Assembly: GCA_021401465.1 (NCBI GenBank)
Contig: JADDMT010000056.1
Location: forward strand, 69,374 to 133,373
DNA length: 64,000 bases
Direction of reading: 5' to 3'
Source of the DNA: Teratosphaeria epicoccoides
Lineage: Eukaryota > Ascomycota > Dothideomycetes > Mycosphaerellales > Teratosphaeriaceae
In this document: positions 11,613 to 22,831 of the stretch, piece after piece
Numbering within the stretch: the stretch's first letter is position 1
Layout of the letters: each line of letters begins with the position of its first letter
Made by a program: the position numbers and the translations under genes
The notes under the pieces: generated by a model
Told to the model about the DNA's origin: nothing
What the model saw: only the letters and a program-made list of their open reading frames with translations
The model's database searches: none

Positions 11613-12324
11613 GGAAGGCGAGGGAGATACTGGACCAATGTATTCAATGTACCAGCAACGGCAGAATCAATTGCTTCAGATGGACCGAGACGATCTCTGC
11701 AATGCAACCATCTGTAACGCAGGGCATCACGATCCGAGTATTGAAATGCGTGAGCCTTTCCTTTGCAGGGTGATGTTCCCGCCGTCTCAAAAACCTCCGC
11801 TACGCGTTGTTGACCATGTTTAGTGTTTTCGTGTATTTTCTTATGCCTTTTTTGATCAATAGTACACGTTGATTTCCATCAGTCCCGGTGTTGTCGTCGC
11901 TGGTCTTGCCAACAGACATGAGAAGTCGTTGACGAGCGCCGCCTGTGCTCCGAGATCGAGCTGGCGGGTGCTGTGAACTTTCCCTGTTTCAAGAGTGTCC
12001 ACGCGTGCGATTGCATGAGTCGAGTTGCTTTCGTTTCTCTTTCGGGGGCAAGCCCCAGGACCTTCACCCTGGAACTTGCTGGTGCTCGAGTCATCCTGCG
12101 GTAAAGTGGAAAGTCCCCTCGCAGATATACGGAGTGGGATCTGACTCCATCGAGGATCCTATTCCTCAATGCAACATCCTGGTCCCAGCACGTGCTGATG
12201 GGCGAGTGGGCAGCAATATCATCGTGTCGCTTCTCTTCGACCGAAACGGATCTGACTCCAGAATGGCCATGCTCACCGAACCTACCATTGATCGACTACG
12301 CATCAATCTTGACGGTAATCCGTA
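11613..12324. other. Intergenic, nothing recognised
   Basis: About 0.7 kb downstream of the rhodopsin-domain gene. I see no gene, repeat or RNA. Confidence 0.4.
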
Positions 12325-12748
12325 ATGGTCAGCATCGTGCGACCCCTCATTTTCTTCTCCGCGCTTTTGGGCCCAGCCACGGCTTTTACGAACATTGATG
12401 CCTTCGTTGCAACTGGTCACCAACGGGGACCGTGTCCGGGTTTGAATGCATGGGCGATACGGCTGCTTCAAGCCGAGAGAGACATTGATCTTTTCCTGCA
12501 GAATCACAATTTCCTTTCCCATGATGGATGGCATCGCAACATCCGAACAATTGGAATCTTCAAACCGGGAACAACTTATTTCACTACTTTTCAAGCTCTC
12601 CATTCAAGGTTTGCCGGACATTCTCTTGGGCCTCATTACGAACATACAGCGTGCTTTAGACACACTTACTCCCATTCGAGACGGTATCACCCAGACACCC
12701 GGCTGCTTGAAGCTTGAAGCAATCAATGAATCAATTCAATATGTTTGA
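12325..12748 (+). pseudogene. Heme-thiolate peroxidase (chloroperoxidase family) remnant
   Basis: The frame from ATG 12325 starts with a signal peptide ('MVSIVRPLIFFSALLGPATA') and continues to 'TGHQRGPCPGLNA', the proximal heme-cysteine motif (PCP) of secreted heme-thiolate peroxidases. The normal continuation (Leu-Ala-Asn-His-Gly) is missing. Just after GLN the adjacent frame offers 'HGRYGCFKPRE', as if a small indel shifted the frame. The second frame stays open to the TGA at 12746-12748, but I cannot match that stretch to the peroxidase fold. No distal acid-base Glu motif is visible. Most likely a truncated, frameshifted gene; a sequencing error or unusual intron is less likely because the rest of the roughly 250-residue domain is also missing. 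Confidence 0.5.
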
Positions 12749-13003
12749 TTCGGGCTACACACGGAGCTATGGTGGACATAAAGGTTAGTGCAAATCGTGC
12801 TCCATTCTGGACTTGGTCCCGAGATCAGATGACAGCTTGTCCGAAGTACATATATTCACAACACCCATCTAGTTGGAGATATTCTGTCTGGTGTATGACT
12901 CCCGTGTTCGTCACATATACGCGGGTCTGGCGGTACTAATTCCTGCAGGCAAGCGCGAGACATGCGCCTGACCACCCGACCTGTCAATGCTTGACTGTTC
13001 CTC

Positions 13004-13670
13004 CTAATCCGAGCAATAAGCCTTGACTTGTTGAGTGTCCGCAGCCCAGGCCAGGCTATTGAACTCAAAGTAAGATCCAGAAACCTGCTTGTTGCAGTCT
13101 ACATATAGCAGCTGTATGCCTTTCACCGGATATTCGCCACTGCCAACGTCCTCCAACGTCCAAGTCCACAGAATGACATTGTCGTCAGCACGGAGGATCC
13201 TGGTGATTTCGAGCTGGGCGTAGGGCGGCGGCTTGAAGTGGCTGGCCATAGCAATGTTGTCGACCCACTCAGTCCGATTATCATCCTCCAGAGCACCGTT
13301 GAGCTGTTACTTGGAATTAGCATGGAGCTCATATTCTTATCTCGCAACAAGTAGCCCTCACTGGGAGATGGAGCAGCGAGTGAATCGAATCACTCTGGTC
13401 CTCGTAATCTGGGCTGATGATCTCCATCGCTGTCTGGTTGGGCGACTTGCCATCATACGGCTGCTGTCGAAGGATGGAAGCGTATTTCTGGACGATGGTG
13501 TCCGCTTCGGACGCCGTCAGATTGAATCCTTCACAGCTCTGACCCGACGAGCCTCCGGGATAGGCGGATAGCTGGGCTCCAGCGGATAGCCCTCCAAAGG
13601 CTTTGCCCTCGGGCTGTGGAGCCGCTGCCACAAGAACGCCGGAGATCAGAGCAAGGATAATGTACTTCAT
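13004..13670 (-). CDS. Secreted NTF2-like domain protein
   Basis: Small extracellular protein of 202 aa in two exons, 13670-13362 and 13303-13004, with a 58-nt intron 13361-13304 (GTGAGG...ACAG, branch-like TGCTAATT), phase 0. It begins with a signal peptide (MKYIILALISGVLVAAA). The mature part has the fungal NTF2-like layout: 'TASEADTIVQKYASILRQ' (helix), 'ISPDYEDQSDSIHSLLHLP', 'ILWTWTLEDVGSGEYPVKG', and the end 'YFEFNSLAWAADTQQVKAYC'. Substrate and role are unknown for the family; many copies are secreted by plant-associated fungi. There are few cysteines (about four in the mature protein). Confidence 0.82.
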
Positions 13671-15100
13671 GGTGATGGTCCAAAGAGGCCTCTCGAATAC
13701 TGAGCAACGGGGTGTGAAGCGCCGGGAGGGCAGACATCGTTATATGGTATCAGGACGTTCTTCGTGTGGGCGTACAAATGAGCGATACCGTGCATCTGTC
13801 TCGCGAGTCAACGCGATTCCGACCCGTGGGGCGTTTGAAACGTGGTCTGCATTGATCTCGAGAGTCTGTCTTGAGTGAATTTAGGCAAGACGTCGATCTT
13901 CTATCGACGGGAGAGACCAGAGAGAATCTACTGCTATTTCTGCGGCAGACATGCAATCTTCCTGTGAACGAGCGCCTGGAGTCAATGACGTTGATGTGTG
14001 CTGTCTGTAGTGCATTGCGGTATCGGTAAAATCGTGTGTTCTGCCGCCATTGACACCGTGGCGTCAAACACGAATTGTGGTGGGTGCTTGAAATGAGACC
14101 AGAGTATTATGATGCTGTCGTTGTAGTCTCTGATTGCATCCGATCACATTCTGGTCAGCATGTCATGCTGATCAGGCGCTATGGCTTTGTTCGCGAACCT
14201 TGAATCGACACTTTGGGATAGGATACCCTTGTCCCACGTGAGCATTAACTCGGCAGGACGCTGTGAAGATAATTGCATTAGCATAAAGCTAACGATAATA
14301 CAGTGGCTCAAACTTCAAGATTGGACCTCACTGCTGGAAGCACAGTCGTCCGCACAGTTCAACATCTTCCCAGTGCCACTGTGCGATGCGTCTCGGATTC
14401 CGAGCATTTGCGATGGTATCGTAGGACATTATTGCCGTGTTGTGGTCCGTCCTGAGTGCGGTCATTTCTCTAAACTCACACTATGTAACAATTTGTGGCA
14501 CCAGACTGCCTCACCCCAGCCTTCGATCCATGGCCACACTTCGCGCTTATTAGCGCGCTGCAAGCTTTCATTTCGAATTCGGACGCTTGGACTGACCGAT
14601 AGAATGTCGCATTATTGATTTGCAGTTGCGTGCGTCCGTGATGCTCAAATTTCAATGGCCTCAATATCGAATTGCTTTGGCGCTTCGATTGCATTCAAGC
14701 GCACATGTACCCAAAACCTGTGTCCGCAAACCGAGTCCAACCCATTGCTTCAAAAGCATGTGCGATACCTGAAGACCTTTAAACACCCGCTGCCAGATGC
14801 TGAGCCAGATTGACCATACAGCATGCATACAAATGACGGATCATTTCTTCCTTTGCTTGAACCTCACGAGTCTTCTGTGCTGTTGTCCAAGATCATGCTC
14901 GAGCCGCTACGTCCACAAAGCGTGGTACCTCAACAATGCTAATTCTAGCCTGTTCCTTGCCGTCCTGAGCATTCTGCACCGCTTCCAAGCCAAGAGAGCC
15001 GCAGTGGGCTGGTCAAGCTGGCAGTATCACGACTAGCCCGAAGGCGTTTGCGTGCCCCGTAGCATCTTGACCACGTCTCCGGTATTCTCCGTACGCGAGC
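13671..15100. other. Intergenic, nothing recognised
   Basis: About 1.4 kb between the 5' end of the NTF2-like gene and the 3' end of the hydrolase. Frames are short and carry no recognisable motif. Confidence 0.4.
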
Positions 15101-16162
15101 TTACCCGCAAACGCCATCACCGCGATCCAATGTGTTCATTGTCGACAATTTAAGCTCACGTCCTCGTAGAACATCCAGCATCCAATCTTTCGCCTGCCTT
15201 CCCTCCGGCAGGTAGAAGCTCCACGTCAGTGGGAAACAATGCATCTGCTTCTCCCAATCCAACCACTCACCCTTGACCGAGTGCTGATTGCATTTCTCTC
15301 GCATCAATACCGCATCAGGACCCAGGATATCATAACGACCGACCACGCCATGCACTTTGACGCCTCGCTTTGCCAATGCCGTAACGTCTGCGTAGAGCGG
15401 CGAGATCCTCGGATCATGCGGGTCCCACTCGCCCCGCCATTTGCGAGCAGTCATGTTGATGAATGGTGTGCGGAGAAGAGGGTCATGTTTCTCAATTACT
15501 TTGATGTCGGGATTATGCCGGCGGAGGTCGGTAGATGGCGATATGCACATCAGTGCTTTGGGAACAGGACCATCGGGGTCTTCCATCAAGGCTCCGATGG
15601 TCAAGCAGAGGACAATGTTACCACCTGCAGAGTCGCCAGCCAGTATCACGTCCTCGCCGGCGGCTTCTGCGTCGCGCAGAAGTGTATGGTACATTTTCAG
15701 CATTTGCGGGATCGCGACAGGCGCTGGACTGTTCGGCGCGAGAGGGTAGCTGACTATAGATACAACCGAATTGGGTATCTTGAGCGCGAATTCATGGCAG
15801 AGGGCCCAGTGTTCTGATGACGCGGGCATCTGCCAGCCGCCGCCATTGAAGTAGTATATCCTCTTTAGTCTCGTCTTTTCAGGACTAGCGTGAGCCTTTG
15901 GATCGCACGCTCTCATATCGTAAATGTAGATGCCATCCACTTGTCGTTCTTGAACATCGCAATATTTCGAGGCCTTCTTGTGAGGTTCTAGTTTAGGTGA
16001 GCCGGCTGGGTACTCTTTCCGCGGTTTGGTGATGTGAGCGTGAAAGGGCTTGAGGAGGTGCTGAAGGAGAAACATGCGCATTGATCGATTGGTTCGTTTC
16101 GTGACGATGATGCTGGGTCGAAGGTGCTCGGGGAGCAGCTCTTCGTGCCGTTTGGGCTCCAT
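15101..16162 (-). CDS. Alpha/beta hydrolase, HSL (lipase/esterase) type
   Basis: Carboxylester hydrolase of the hormone-sensitive-lipase branch, single exon, 353 aa. The oxyanion motif is NGGGW (residues 106-110; Asn replaces the usual His of HGGG). The nucleophile is Ser178 in GDSAGG, and the other likely triad residues are Asp278 (GRYDILGPDA) and His308 (KQMHCFPL). No signal peptide is visible, so it is probably cytosolic. ATG 16162 is the first in-frame ATG; the frame runs upstream without one. The substrate cannot be told; fungal relatives hydrolyse short acyl esters or tailor secondary metabolites, but no biosynthetic genes adjoin. Confidence 0.85.
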   Translation of the reverse strand: MEPKRHEELLPEHLRPSIIVTKRTNRSMRMFLLQHLLKPFHAHITKPRKEYPAGSPKLEPHKKASKYCDVQERQVDGIYIYDMRACDPKAHASPEKTRLKRIYYFNGGGWQMPASSEHWALCHEFALKIPNSVVSIVSYPLAPNSPAPVAIPQMLKMYHTLLRDAEAAGEDVILAGDSAGGNIVLCLTIGALMEDPDGPVPKALMCISPSTDLRRHNPDIKVIEKHDPLLRTPFINMTARKWRGEWDPHDPRISPLYADVTALAKRGVKVHGVVGRYDILGPDAVLMREKCNQHSVKGEWLDWEKQMHCFPLTWSFYLPEGRQAKDWMLDVLRGRELKLSTMNTLDRGDGVCG

Positions 16163-18891
16163 CGTGATATCCAATGCCTATGCCCACAGTTGCGCAGAAT
16201 TTCACACGAGCAATTGGAGTGCGCAGCAGTGCTCAAGACCATCATGGCATGGAGGCCGCCGGTACTTAACTTACCCTCCATAGCGGCCGTTGCTCCTACA
16301 GCGCACCAAACTTTGGTGATGATGATATCCTTGGCAAATGGCTTAGAGGATGTGAACTGATTGAGTTAAAGTCCACGACGTCAACGTGGGCACTAGCATG
16401 TGATTGGCTGTTCCGACCAGCCGGATCGATCTGATGCAGCACAGTGAACTCAGCCGCGCTTCCCTTCGATTATTAGCATTGTCAAGCGAGTGACATGCCA
16501 GTGCGAACCTGAGTGATGAAATCATGGGATGAGCACAGGTATCCCATCAGGCACGAGCTCAATTCTTGAAGTCCACCATGCCCGTCCACCAAACGGACAA
16601 CATCTGAGCAAATACCGCAATGATTTTCCGCGAATTTGTTCATAATTGCATTTGCTCAACAGCAATGTTGGGACATAGCAAGCAGAGAGGGTTGCCTCCT
16701 CCTTAATGAAGGCTGACAAAGCAAGCAGAAATTCAGAGATTGTGACCTGGAACGGAAGTCGAGTGAAGGTCAAGCAGATTGTATTGCTTGAGATCGAACA
16801 CAAGGTAAGTAGTGTCAACCAGCAGTGCACAAACAATGGCCTGGACGGCCGGGACTTTAGGACAGCGTTGTGACAAGGAGGACTGACTGTATGCATTCGG
16901 CAACGACAGTGCAGTTGCAGATGTCACAGCACGCAGATAAAAGAGCACTACTTCTTGGTCGGCACTTGATATCAACACGCGGACCTGTTTCATACCTACG
17001 GCGGAAGGCCGATGCTCAACAGGCTTCCTGTATGACAACCTGGAAGCTACGCATTGCGATCCTAGCATTGCTAACTGCTGCATGTGACGAGGCTCTCACG
17101 CCAGGCGCTCGAAAATGCCCGAGGGCAAGACGTCTTAAAAGTGTACCTGACCGTACTGTGTCAAAGATCAAGGAAGACACAATGTCGGAAAGGTATTAGC
17201 CTCGGGCATGCTATACGCCTACTCTCTGGACATCGAGCAGGCGCAGGCTCAAATAGGAGAAAGAATGACGAACAGCTATACCCATTTCCCTTGGCATTCC
17301 AGGTGTCTCCTCTACGGCCTCATTGTATGTGAGTCTACGCGCACAGGTCAGCTTTGGCAGTCCGTCGATATTCCAAAGTTATGTGACTAGAGGCCGCAAA
17401 GTCGTGTCTGCTACTTACGAGATAAGATATCAGAAGCGGATATCGACCTTCAAATACATCACCCTGCATAAAGACCGTCATCTTTAAGGCATGACCTTAC
17501 TTTTGACTCCAACGAACCCGAATACTGAAACGACCCCACCGACGTCACAACATCACCGCGCTCTGTTCCATACACCAAACATTGAAGTGGGTTAGACCGT
17601 CTTGATTCAGTACCACATCGGCGTCGGGGGATCCCCCATTCCAGCAGGCAACCGCCGTAAGATACACACCTGACTGGTGTAGCTGTTGCGCCAATGGCTC
17701 TTCCAGACTCGACGAAACGCAAGGCACAGGATTCTTTCGGACACCAAGAGACTCGCAAGCAGCGTGTCGACAAGCAAGGCCAGCGTTCAGCTTCGGTGTA
17801 TCGCGCGAATGCACCAAGCGAGACCATATGGATGTGGCACTGCTGTGCCGTTTGGACTATCATGCAGAGCGGTGGTTTACGAAACCCGCCTCCCGTGTCG
17901 TCTATGCGCTTCGCATCCTTCCGCCAGATGAGACAGGAGAAATGAGGCTATGCAGTCCTCCAAGAGTCTCCTTATTCCAGATCATGATATTGCTTGCTAC
18001 ATACTTGACTGATGCCTAAAGAGCTGCTGGACCATATTCCAAATGCCCCAAATATGTTTGTTGCCTGTGTAGGGCTTTCCAGATACACAACGAGGCGTTG
18101 CGTCCGTCATGGGCATTGCACAACTAACCAACAATACAAGATCAAGATCAGGATGTCACACCATCGTCGATCAATCAGCCGAGCTTGTAGTCGCAAGCAC
18201 AGCAACCTTTTTCCTGAACATTGTGGCGCTGTGGCCTTCACAGGCATTGGACGTCGTTGCCGAGGGTGGACGTTGCGTGCTACTGGACTTCAAGGATGGC
18301 GCATCCTACGACTGATAGCGTCACGCCGCTGTAGTACGGGCTTACAATGAACAAAGGAGCCGGACGATAGGGCGTACACGTGAGCACTGTGCAACCCTAC
18401 CCATGACTGTTGGTTATTGTTCATAAATTGAGCACAACTACTGGAAGATTATCTGGCCTGCTATTGTTGTGTGATCCTTGAAATCTCTCACGCTTAGTGA
18501 TCTTATGTGGAGCCGACCGCTCAAGAAACCAACTGCTCAAGCGGTTGCCAAGTACAGTCAGCTTCTGAGCAATCAAGAGCATTCATCAATCATCTCCACC
18601 TGGTGAATCAATATATACCGATAGCCAGTCATCTCTCCCGGGCACCTTTGCCCGGACCTCATGTCAAGGGCCTGCAACCAACTGGACCACGGACAATAAC
18701 CGAAATCGTTGAGCTTTCGAGAAATCCGAGGTATTCATATTCAATCCCACTCCCAGTACCGAACGAAGCTCTATAATTGCGACTTCTGTCTCTCGATCGA
18801 CGACCACGCTTCTTCAACACCAAGCTCGACCCTGCCGAAGGAATAGACCTACCTGTAGCAATCAAATCTCAATTCACCACGACAGTTCACC
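16163..18891. other. Gene-poor spacer
   Basis: About 2.7 kb without a gene I can support. Several frames of 60-130 codons on both strands overlap one another. The stretch 17690-17960 (+) and its antisense look mildly protein-like but have neither a family motif nor consistent splice sites. No transposon signature or simple repeat is apparent. Confidence 0.4.
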
Positions 18892-19071
18892 ATGTCTCCG
18901 CCAGCCAACGCTTCATTCTCATCAGCCGTAGCACTGCATCTTCCACCATCTGGGAAGGTGCTTGCTGCAGGCACATGGAGTCGCCAGAATGCCATATCTG
19001 GTCCCTCAGGAGGCGGTGGACCTGTCTATGGAGGACGAGGCTGGCAGGCGGGCGTGGAGGACAGGCATTGA
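18892..19071 (+). CDS. Possible small protein (59 aa)
   Basis: A short frame starts with a good context (caccATGtctccg) after an A/C-rich leader-like stretch and a TATAAT-like sequence at about 18770. It encodes MSPPANASFSSAVALHLPPS..., a Gly/Ser-rich peptide ending VEDRH. It has no signal peptide or known domain. It may be a real small gene, the first exon of a larger one, or chance. Confidence 0.25.
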   Translation: MSPPANASFSSAVALHLPPSGKVLAAGTWSRQNAISGPSGGGGPVYGGRGWQAGVEDRH

Positions 19072-19909
19072 TATAACCTCGACAGGCAAGACCGCATGGC
19101 TCGTACGGAAGTTTTTGACTTCTTGTAGAGAACGCGCTACCTTGAGGGACCCGTAAGCAGCGGATGGTCGAGAGCGCGAGGTGAAGTGGGTACACAATCT
19201 CTTCACCACCTTGCCGCCTGGGCTTTGTTATGATATCAAGCATGCGGGTCAAGTTGAGCGTTCACTGTGAGATTATATGTTACCAGAGGAATGTGGCGCA
19301 CATGTATTCGTTACGAGTGAACGGCCTGTCAGTATCTGATACAGCGTCGACCACATTATCGCGTCTAGCCGTGTGTAGCTCGATGCTTGTCGTCCTGCTG
19401 CCATCTACTCAGCCCAAAAGCTTGCTGTGATTGCAGCCAAATGACGTTCTTAATCCAGAGTATGCCAAATGCCAAAATGGACGGATACGTCCGATTTTTG
19501 AGCTCGAGCGCTGCTAGGCAGATCCTCATTGAGCTACTCAGAGCGATGCGCACTGCGACACTCTCAACTAATCTTGTGCATGTTGTATTGTGTTGCTTGT
19601 GCAATCATCCAATGACAGCCCAGCCTGCCAGTTTGATCAGCTCACAGGCTGCCCCCGTCGTCTTCGAAGTCGTGCAGTTGTTGGCAGGACCATACTCACG
19701 ACCGCCGCTCGCGGCCCACCTCCAACGAATGCGAGCTGGATCAAGCTACACCTCGTGTACATGTAAGCTTGCAGCGTAGTAGACGCGAAGTCGAACAGTT
19801 GACAGCTTGGCAGGACTAATTGACAAGATTGTACCAGATATATACTTTGAAAACACTAACGCATTCATTCCAAACGAGCAATTCACTCTGAGAGAAACTG
19901 AGAAAAATT
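19072..19909. other. Intergenic, nothing recognised
   Basis: About 0.8 kb upstream of the tRNA gene. I see no gene or repeat. Confidence 0.35.
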
Positions 19910-19935
19910 GGCCCGATGGTCTAGTGGTATGATTC

Positions 19936-19994
19936 GTAAGAACTACCCCACCTCTCCGTCGCTTGGCGTTGTCAGCATGCTTACATTGGTGTAG
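19936..19994 (+). other. GT-AG intron-like insertion within the tRNA anticodon stem
   Basis: 59 nt starting GTAAGA (strong fungal 5' splice site) and ending GTGTAG, with a branch-like CTTAC at 19980-19984, 11 nt before the end. Length and signals match the protein-gene introns of this window. Because the flanking bases differ (C before, T after), the boundaries that restore the CTTGC stem are unique and fall exactly on GT and AG. Confidence 0.75.
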
Positions 19995-20004
19995 TTGCTT
20001 TGGG

Positions 20005-20020
20005 TTTAAATCACCTCGAA
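20005..20020 (+). other. Canonical tRNA intron (after position 37)
   Basis: 16 nt (TTTAAATCACCTCGAA) between G37 and T38, the site cut by the tRNA splicing endonuclease in eukaryotes. It could be slid by a base because of the T run. Confidence 0.75.
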
Positions 20021-20056
20021 TGCAAGAGGCCCCGCGTTCGAATCGCGGTCGGGCCC

Positions 20057-20066
20057 TTTGTTTTTT
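20057..20066 (+). terminator. Pol III terminator
   Basis: TTTG followed by six T immediately after the discriminator base of the tRNA gene. Confidence 0.8.
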
Positions 20067-20918
20067 GGCCTGTATACCCGCGTGAGATATATCTCAGGCC
20101 TGCATGAGATCCCAAGGTCTTCCTTTCTTACTGGATTTCCTTTTTTGCTCCTTGGGAATTCGCCACTTCTTGTCCGGCCGGTAGTCAGGCTGATGAGCCC
20201 GAAAGATGGCTGTGGGGCTAGACAAGGGCATACCTGCAACATGGGCTGCGACGGGAAATGCTTGGCTGTGCGGCGACGCTAAGAAGTGCGAGGAGGTCGG
20301 AAAAGCTTTGGCACATCTAAGCTTCGTACTTTGCGCCTCAAATAGCCGCATTTCCAAGATCTCACCCGTCGTGAAGAGAAGGCTCGGGTATCTCACGATG
20401 CTGCCAGGGCTTCGTGTGCTCCATCCATCCCGCCCGAGCGATCGTTCCGTCGCTGGCCACAGCCCGACAGGCACAGACGACTCGAATCGTGCCCATGACG
20501 AAGCCTGAGCGGGAGATGTGTACGAATGATATGTTCGTCTTGAGGCTCGGTATCAATGCGAACCTGCCAGTGCGAGATGCCTCGCAAGGAAGGCCCTTGA
20601 GCTCGATAGTGCGAGCAAGCTTGTTTGTTCCATACAAGTTGTACAACCATAGATGCAGAGCCGCGAATGACTGAGCATTGTGCATGCAGAGGCCATGCTT
20701 GTTGCACAACCCGTGGCCCGCAGTCTACGCTCATTTGCCCCGGCCTTGCACAACCCAAAAGCCGACGGTGGCAGCCTGCTCGCATCCAGTATGCTTTCAA
20801 GTCTTGCATTACTGCTCGCTGACCTACATTGCAGACCTTCCCGGATTCCCTCAGACCTTCGATTTCAACTCAGTCACTTACTGCCTCGCTCCATTGATTC
20901 CCCTCCGAATGCTCTGAG
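20067..20918. other. Intergenic upstream of P450
   Basis: About 0.85 kb. Many overlapping frames on both strands but no recognisable gene; it must contain the P450 promoter. Confidence 0.35.
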
Positions 20919-22831
20919 ATGCATCTGCCTTCAATAGCGACCACTCTGGCCGTGCTAGCACTAGCATATTGCTTCACCGTAGTCCATCGCTTCATTCGCA
21001 ATATACTTATCGCCCGTAAGGTCGGGCTTCCATGGCTGCTCGTACCATGGGATAACACCAACATCTTCTGGATGGTCATCTCTGTCCCACTCAAACCTTT
21101 ACTGCAGAAATGTCTACCCACCGCTATCTACAAGCGTCTTGCCCTGACCATATATGGTTGGGAATATCATGAGCGTATGGCACCATTCCGACTATGTTCC
21201 GGTCCTCACGGCAACACGAAATCCTTCATGATGGTCACCTGTGGGAAGCTGGAATTCGTGACGTATGACAACGAACTGGCCTATGACATTCTGCGTCGCC
21301 CGAGGGAGTTTCCTCAAATCGAAGGGATAGACACCTTTACGAAACAATTCGGGCCCAGTGTACTGGCGAGCAACGGCGACGATTGGGCTCGGCAACGTAA
21401 AGTGGTTGCTAGTGTGATCAATGAACGCATCTCCCAGGCTGTCTTTCACGAAAGCTTGCGACAGACGGAAGGCCTACTACATGGGATGTTTCGGGAGTCG
21501 ATCCACGGGAGGTCCTTCGCAGAGACGCGCGAATTGTTCTCGGGTATCAAAAAGATTTCGATGCATGTTCTCAGCGGCACTAGCATGGGGTTGAGTGTTG
21601 AGTGGAGCGACAAAGCAAACCAGACGCCGAGGTGAGCCATCAGAGTATTCTGTCCATAAGGGTAATTGACCTTTTGAGGACCACAGCGGAGCTAACATCC
21701 TCTCAGACCCGGCTTCAAGACAACCTATCTGCAAGCGACGAATAGTCTTGTCGACGGCTTAGCAGGCCCAGTCATCCTGCCACAGTGGTTCCTCTCCATC
21801 TATCCCAGCTTCTTACCTGGTCACACCACTCTCACAGATCTACGCCATGCTCTCAGGGAGTTTCCAGTACACAGAGATGCGATGTTAGCGGAAGAGCGAA
21901 GGCGATCGGCGGCAAGCAAGGGCACCCAGTCGAGAAACAACATTATGAGCCAGCTGCTTCACGCTGCCGAACAAGGCTCTGACCCAGACAGCAAGAGCAA
22001 GGTCCTGTCTGAAGAGGAGATTGCTGGTAACCTTTTCTTGTTCACAAGTGCAGGCTTCGAGACCACAGTAGGTATATCCTCAGTTGCACGGACCCAACGC
22101 TATACTGACGTTTTAAGGCCAACACGATGACCTACGGCATCGTGCTCCTAGCCCGATATCAAGAGTGGCAAGACTGGATCATAGAGGAGATCGACCAGAC
22201 TGTCGACGCCAGTATAGCCAACGAGCAGCTCGAGTACAACGCCATCTTCCCACAGCTCACTCGAACGCTCGCCTTGATGTTGGAGACACTCCGCTTCTAC
22301 CCACCCCTCGTTCACCTCCCAAAACGCACCCTCACAGAGCAGGTCATCACGACTCCCCAAGGCACGCACGTCCTCCCGGCCAACACCACCTGCATCATCG
22401 ATGCCGTGGCCATCGGTCTAGATCCCGATGTCTACCGCAATATGAATTTGGGCCCCGACGAAGCGCCCAGCGACGACGATGAAACGCGCTTCCGACCGAC
22501 GCGCTGGATCAACCCGCCTGGGAGCCCGCAGCCGATTTACCAGCCTCCGAAAGGCTCGTTCCTGCCGTGGTCGACCGGGCCGAGGGTATGTCCTGGCATG
22601 AAGATGGCGCAGGTGGAGTTTTGTGCGGTTATGCTGGCGTTACTGAGGGAGCATCGGATTGAGGTGGTACCATTGCCGGGGGAGAGCAAGAGTGAGGTCG
22701 AGAAAAGGCTCGATGCGGTTATTTGGGACAGTGGTAGTGTTCCTACGCTGCAGCCGGAGGGAGTGTATGACGTTAAGCCTCCTGGTGGGCTGCCGATGAG
22801 GTTGACGAAACGCAAGATGGGACGGGAGTGA
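20919..22831 (+). CDS. Cytochrome P450 monooxygenase
   Basis: Heme-thiolate monooxygenase anchored in the ER by an N-terminal helix (residues about 4-22). Three exons: 20919-21631, 21707-22067, 22118-22831; introns of 75 nt (branch GCTAAC) and 50 nt; 595 aa. The I-helix oxygen motif is AGFETT (353-358), the K-helix ExxR is ETLR (414-417), the PERF-like segment is 'RFRPTRW', and the heme loop is PWSTGPRVCPG with ligand Cys516. The usual Phe of the heme loop is Trp here, a common fungal variant. At 595 aa it is longer than most fungal P450s; the extra length is at the N-terminus and in an acidic insertion before the PERF segment. No redox partner or metabolite cluster adjoins, so the substrate is unknown. 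It is convergent with the hydrolase downstream. Confidence 0.93.

Larger units (their letters stand above)
19910..20056 (+). tRNA. tRNA-Pro (anticodon UGG), interrupted twice
   Basis: Acceptor stem GGCCCGA / TCGGGCC with discriminator C20056. D-arm GTC-TAGTGGTAT-GAT (box A TGGTCTAGTGGTA) and T-arm CCGCG-TTCGAAT-CGCGG (box B intact). The anticodon loop is TTTGGGT, with anticodon TGG at 20001-20003. Two segments must be removed to give a 72-nt cloverleaf. The first is 19936-19994 (59 nt, GT...AG) between positions 27 and 28; the second is 20005-20020 (16 nt), at the usual 37/38 intron site where yeast tRNA-Pro(UGG) also has an intron. Removing both gives a perfect anticodon stem CTTGC:GCAAG. 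A T-rich Pol III terminator follows at once. All consensus parts are intact, so the gene looks functional rather than decayed. Confidence 0.88.

Noticed and set aside
14181..14618. 145-codon frame between the NTF2-like gene and the hydrolase
   Set aside because: No family motif, unusual composition and an overlapping frame on the other strand; treated as noncoding.
17459..18350. Several overlapping frames on both strands, one Trp/Cys-rich (WMWHCCAVW)
   Set aside because: No consistent exon structure or recognised domain could be built.
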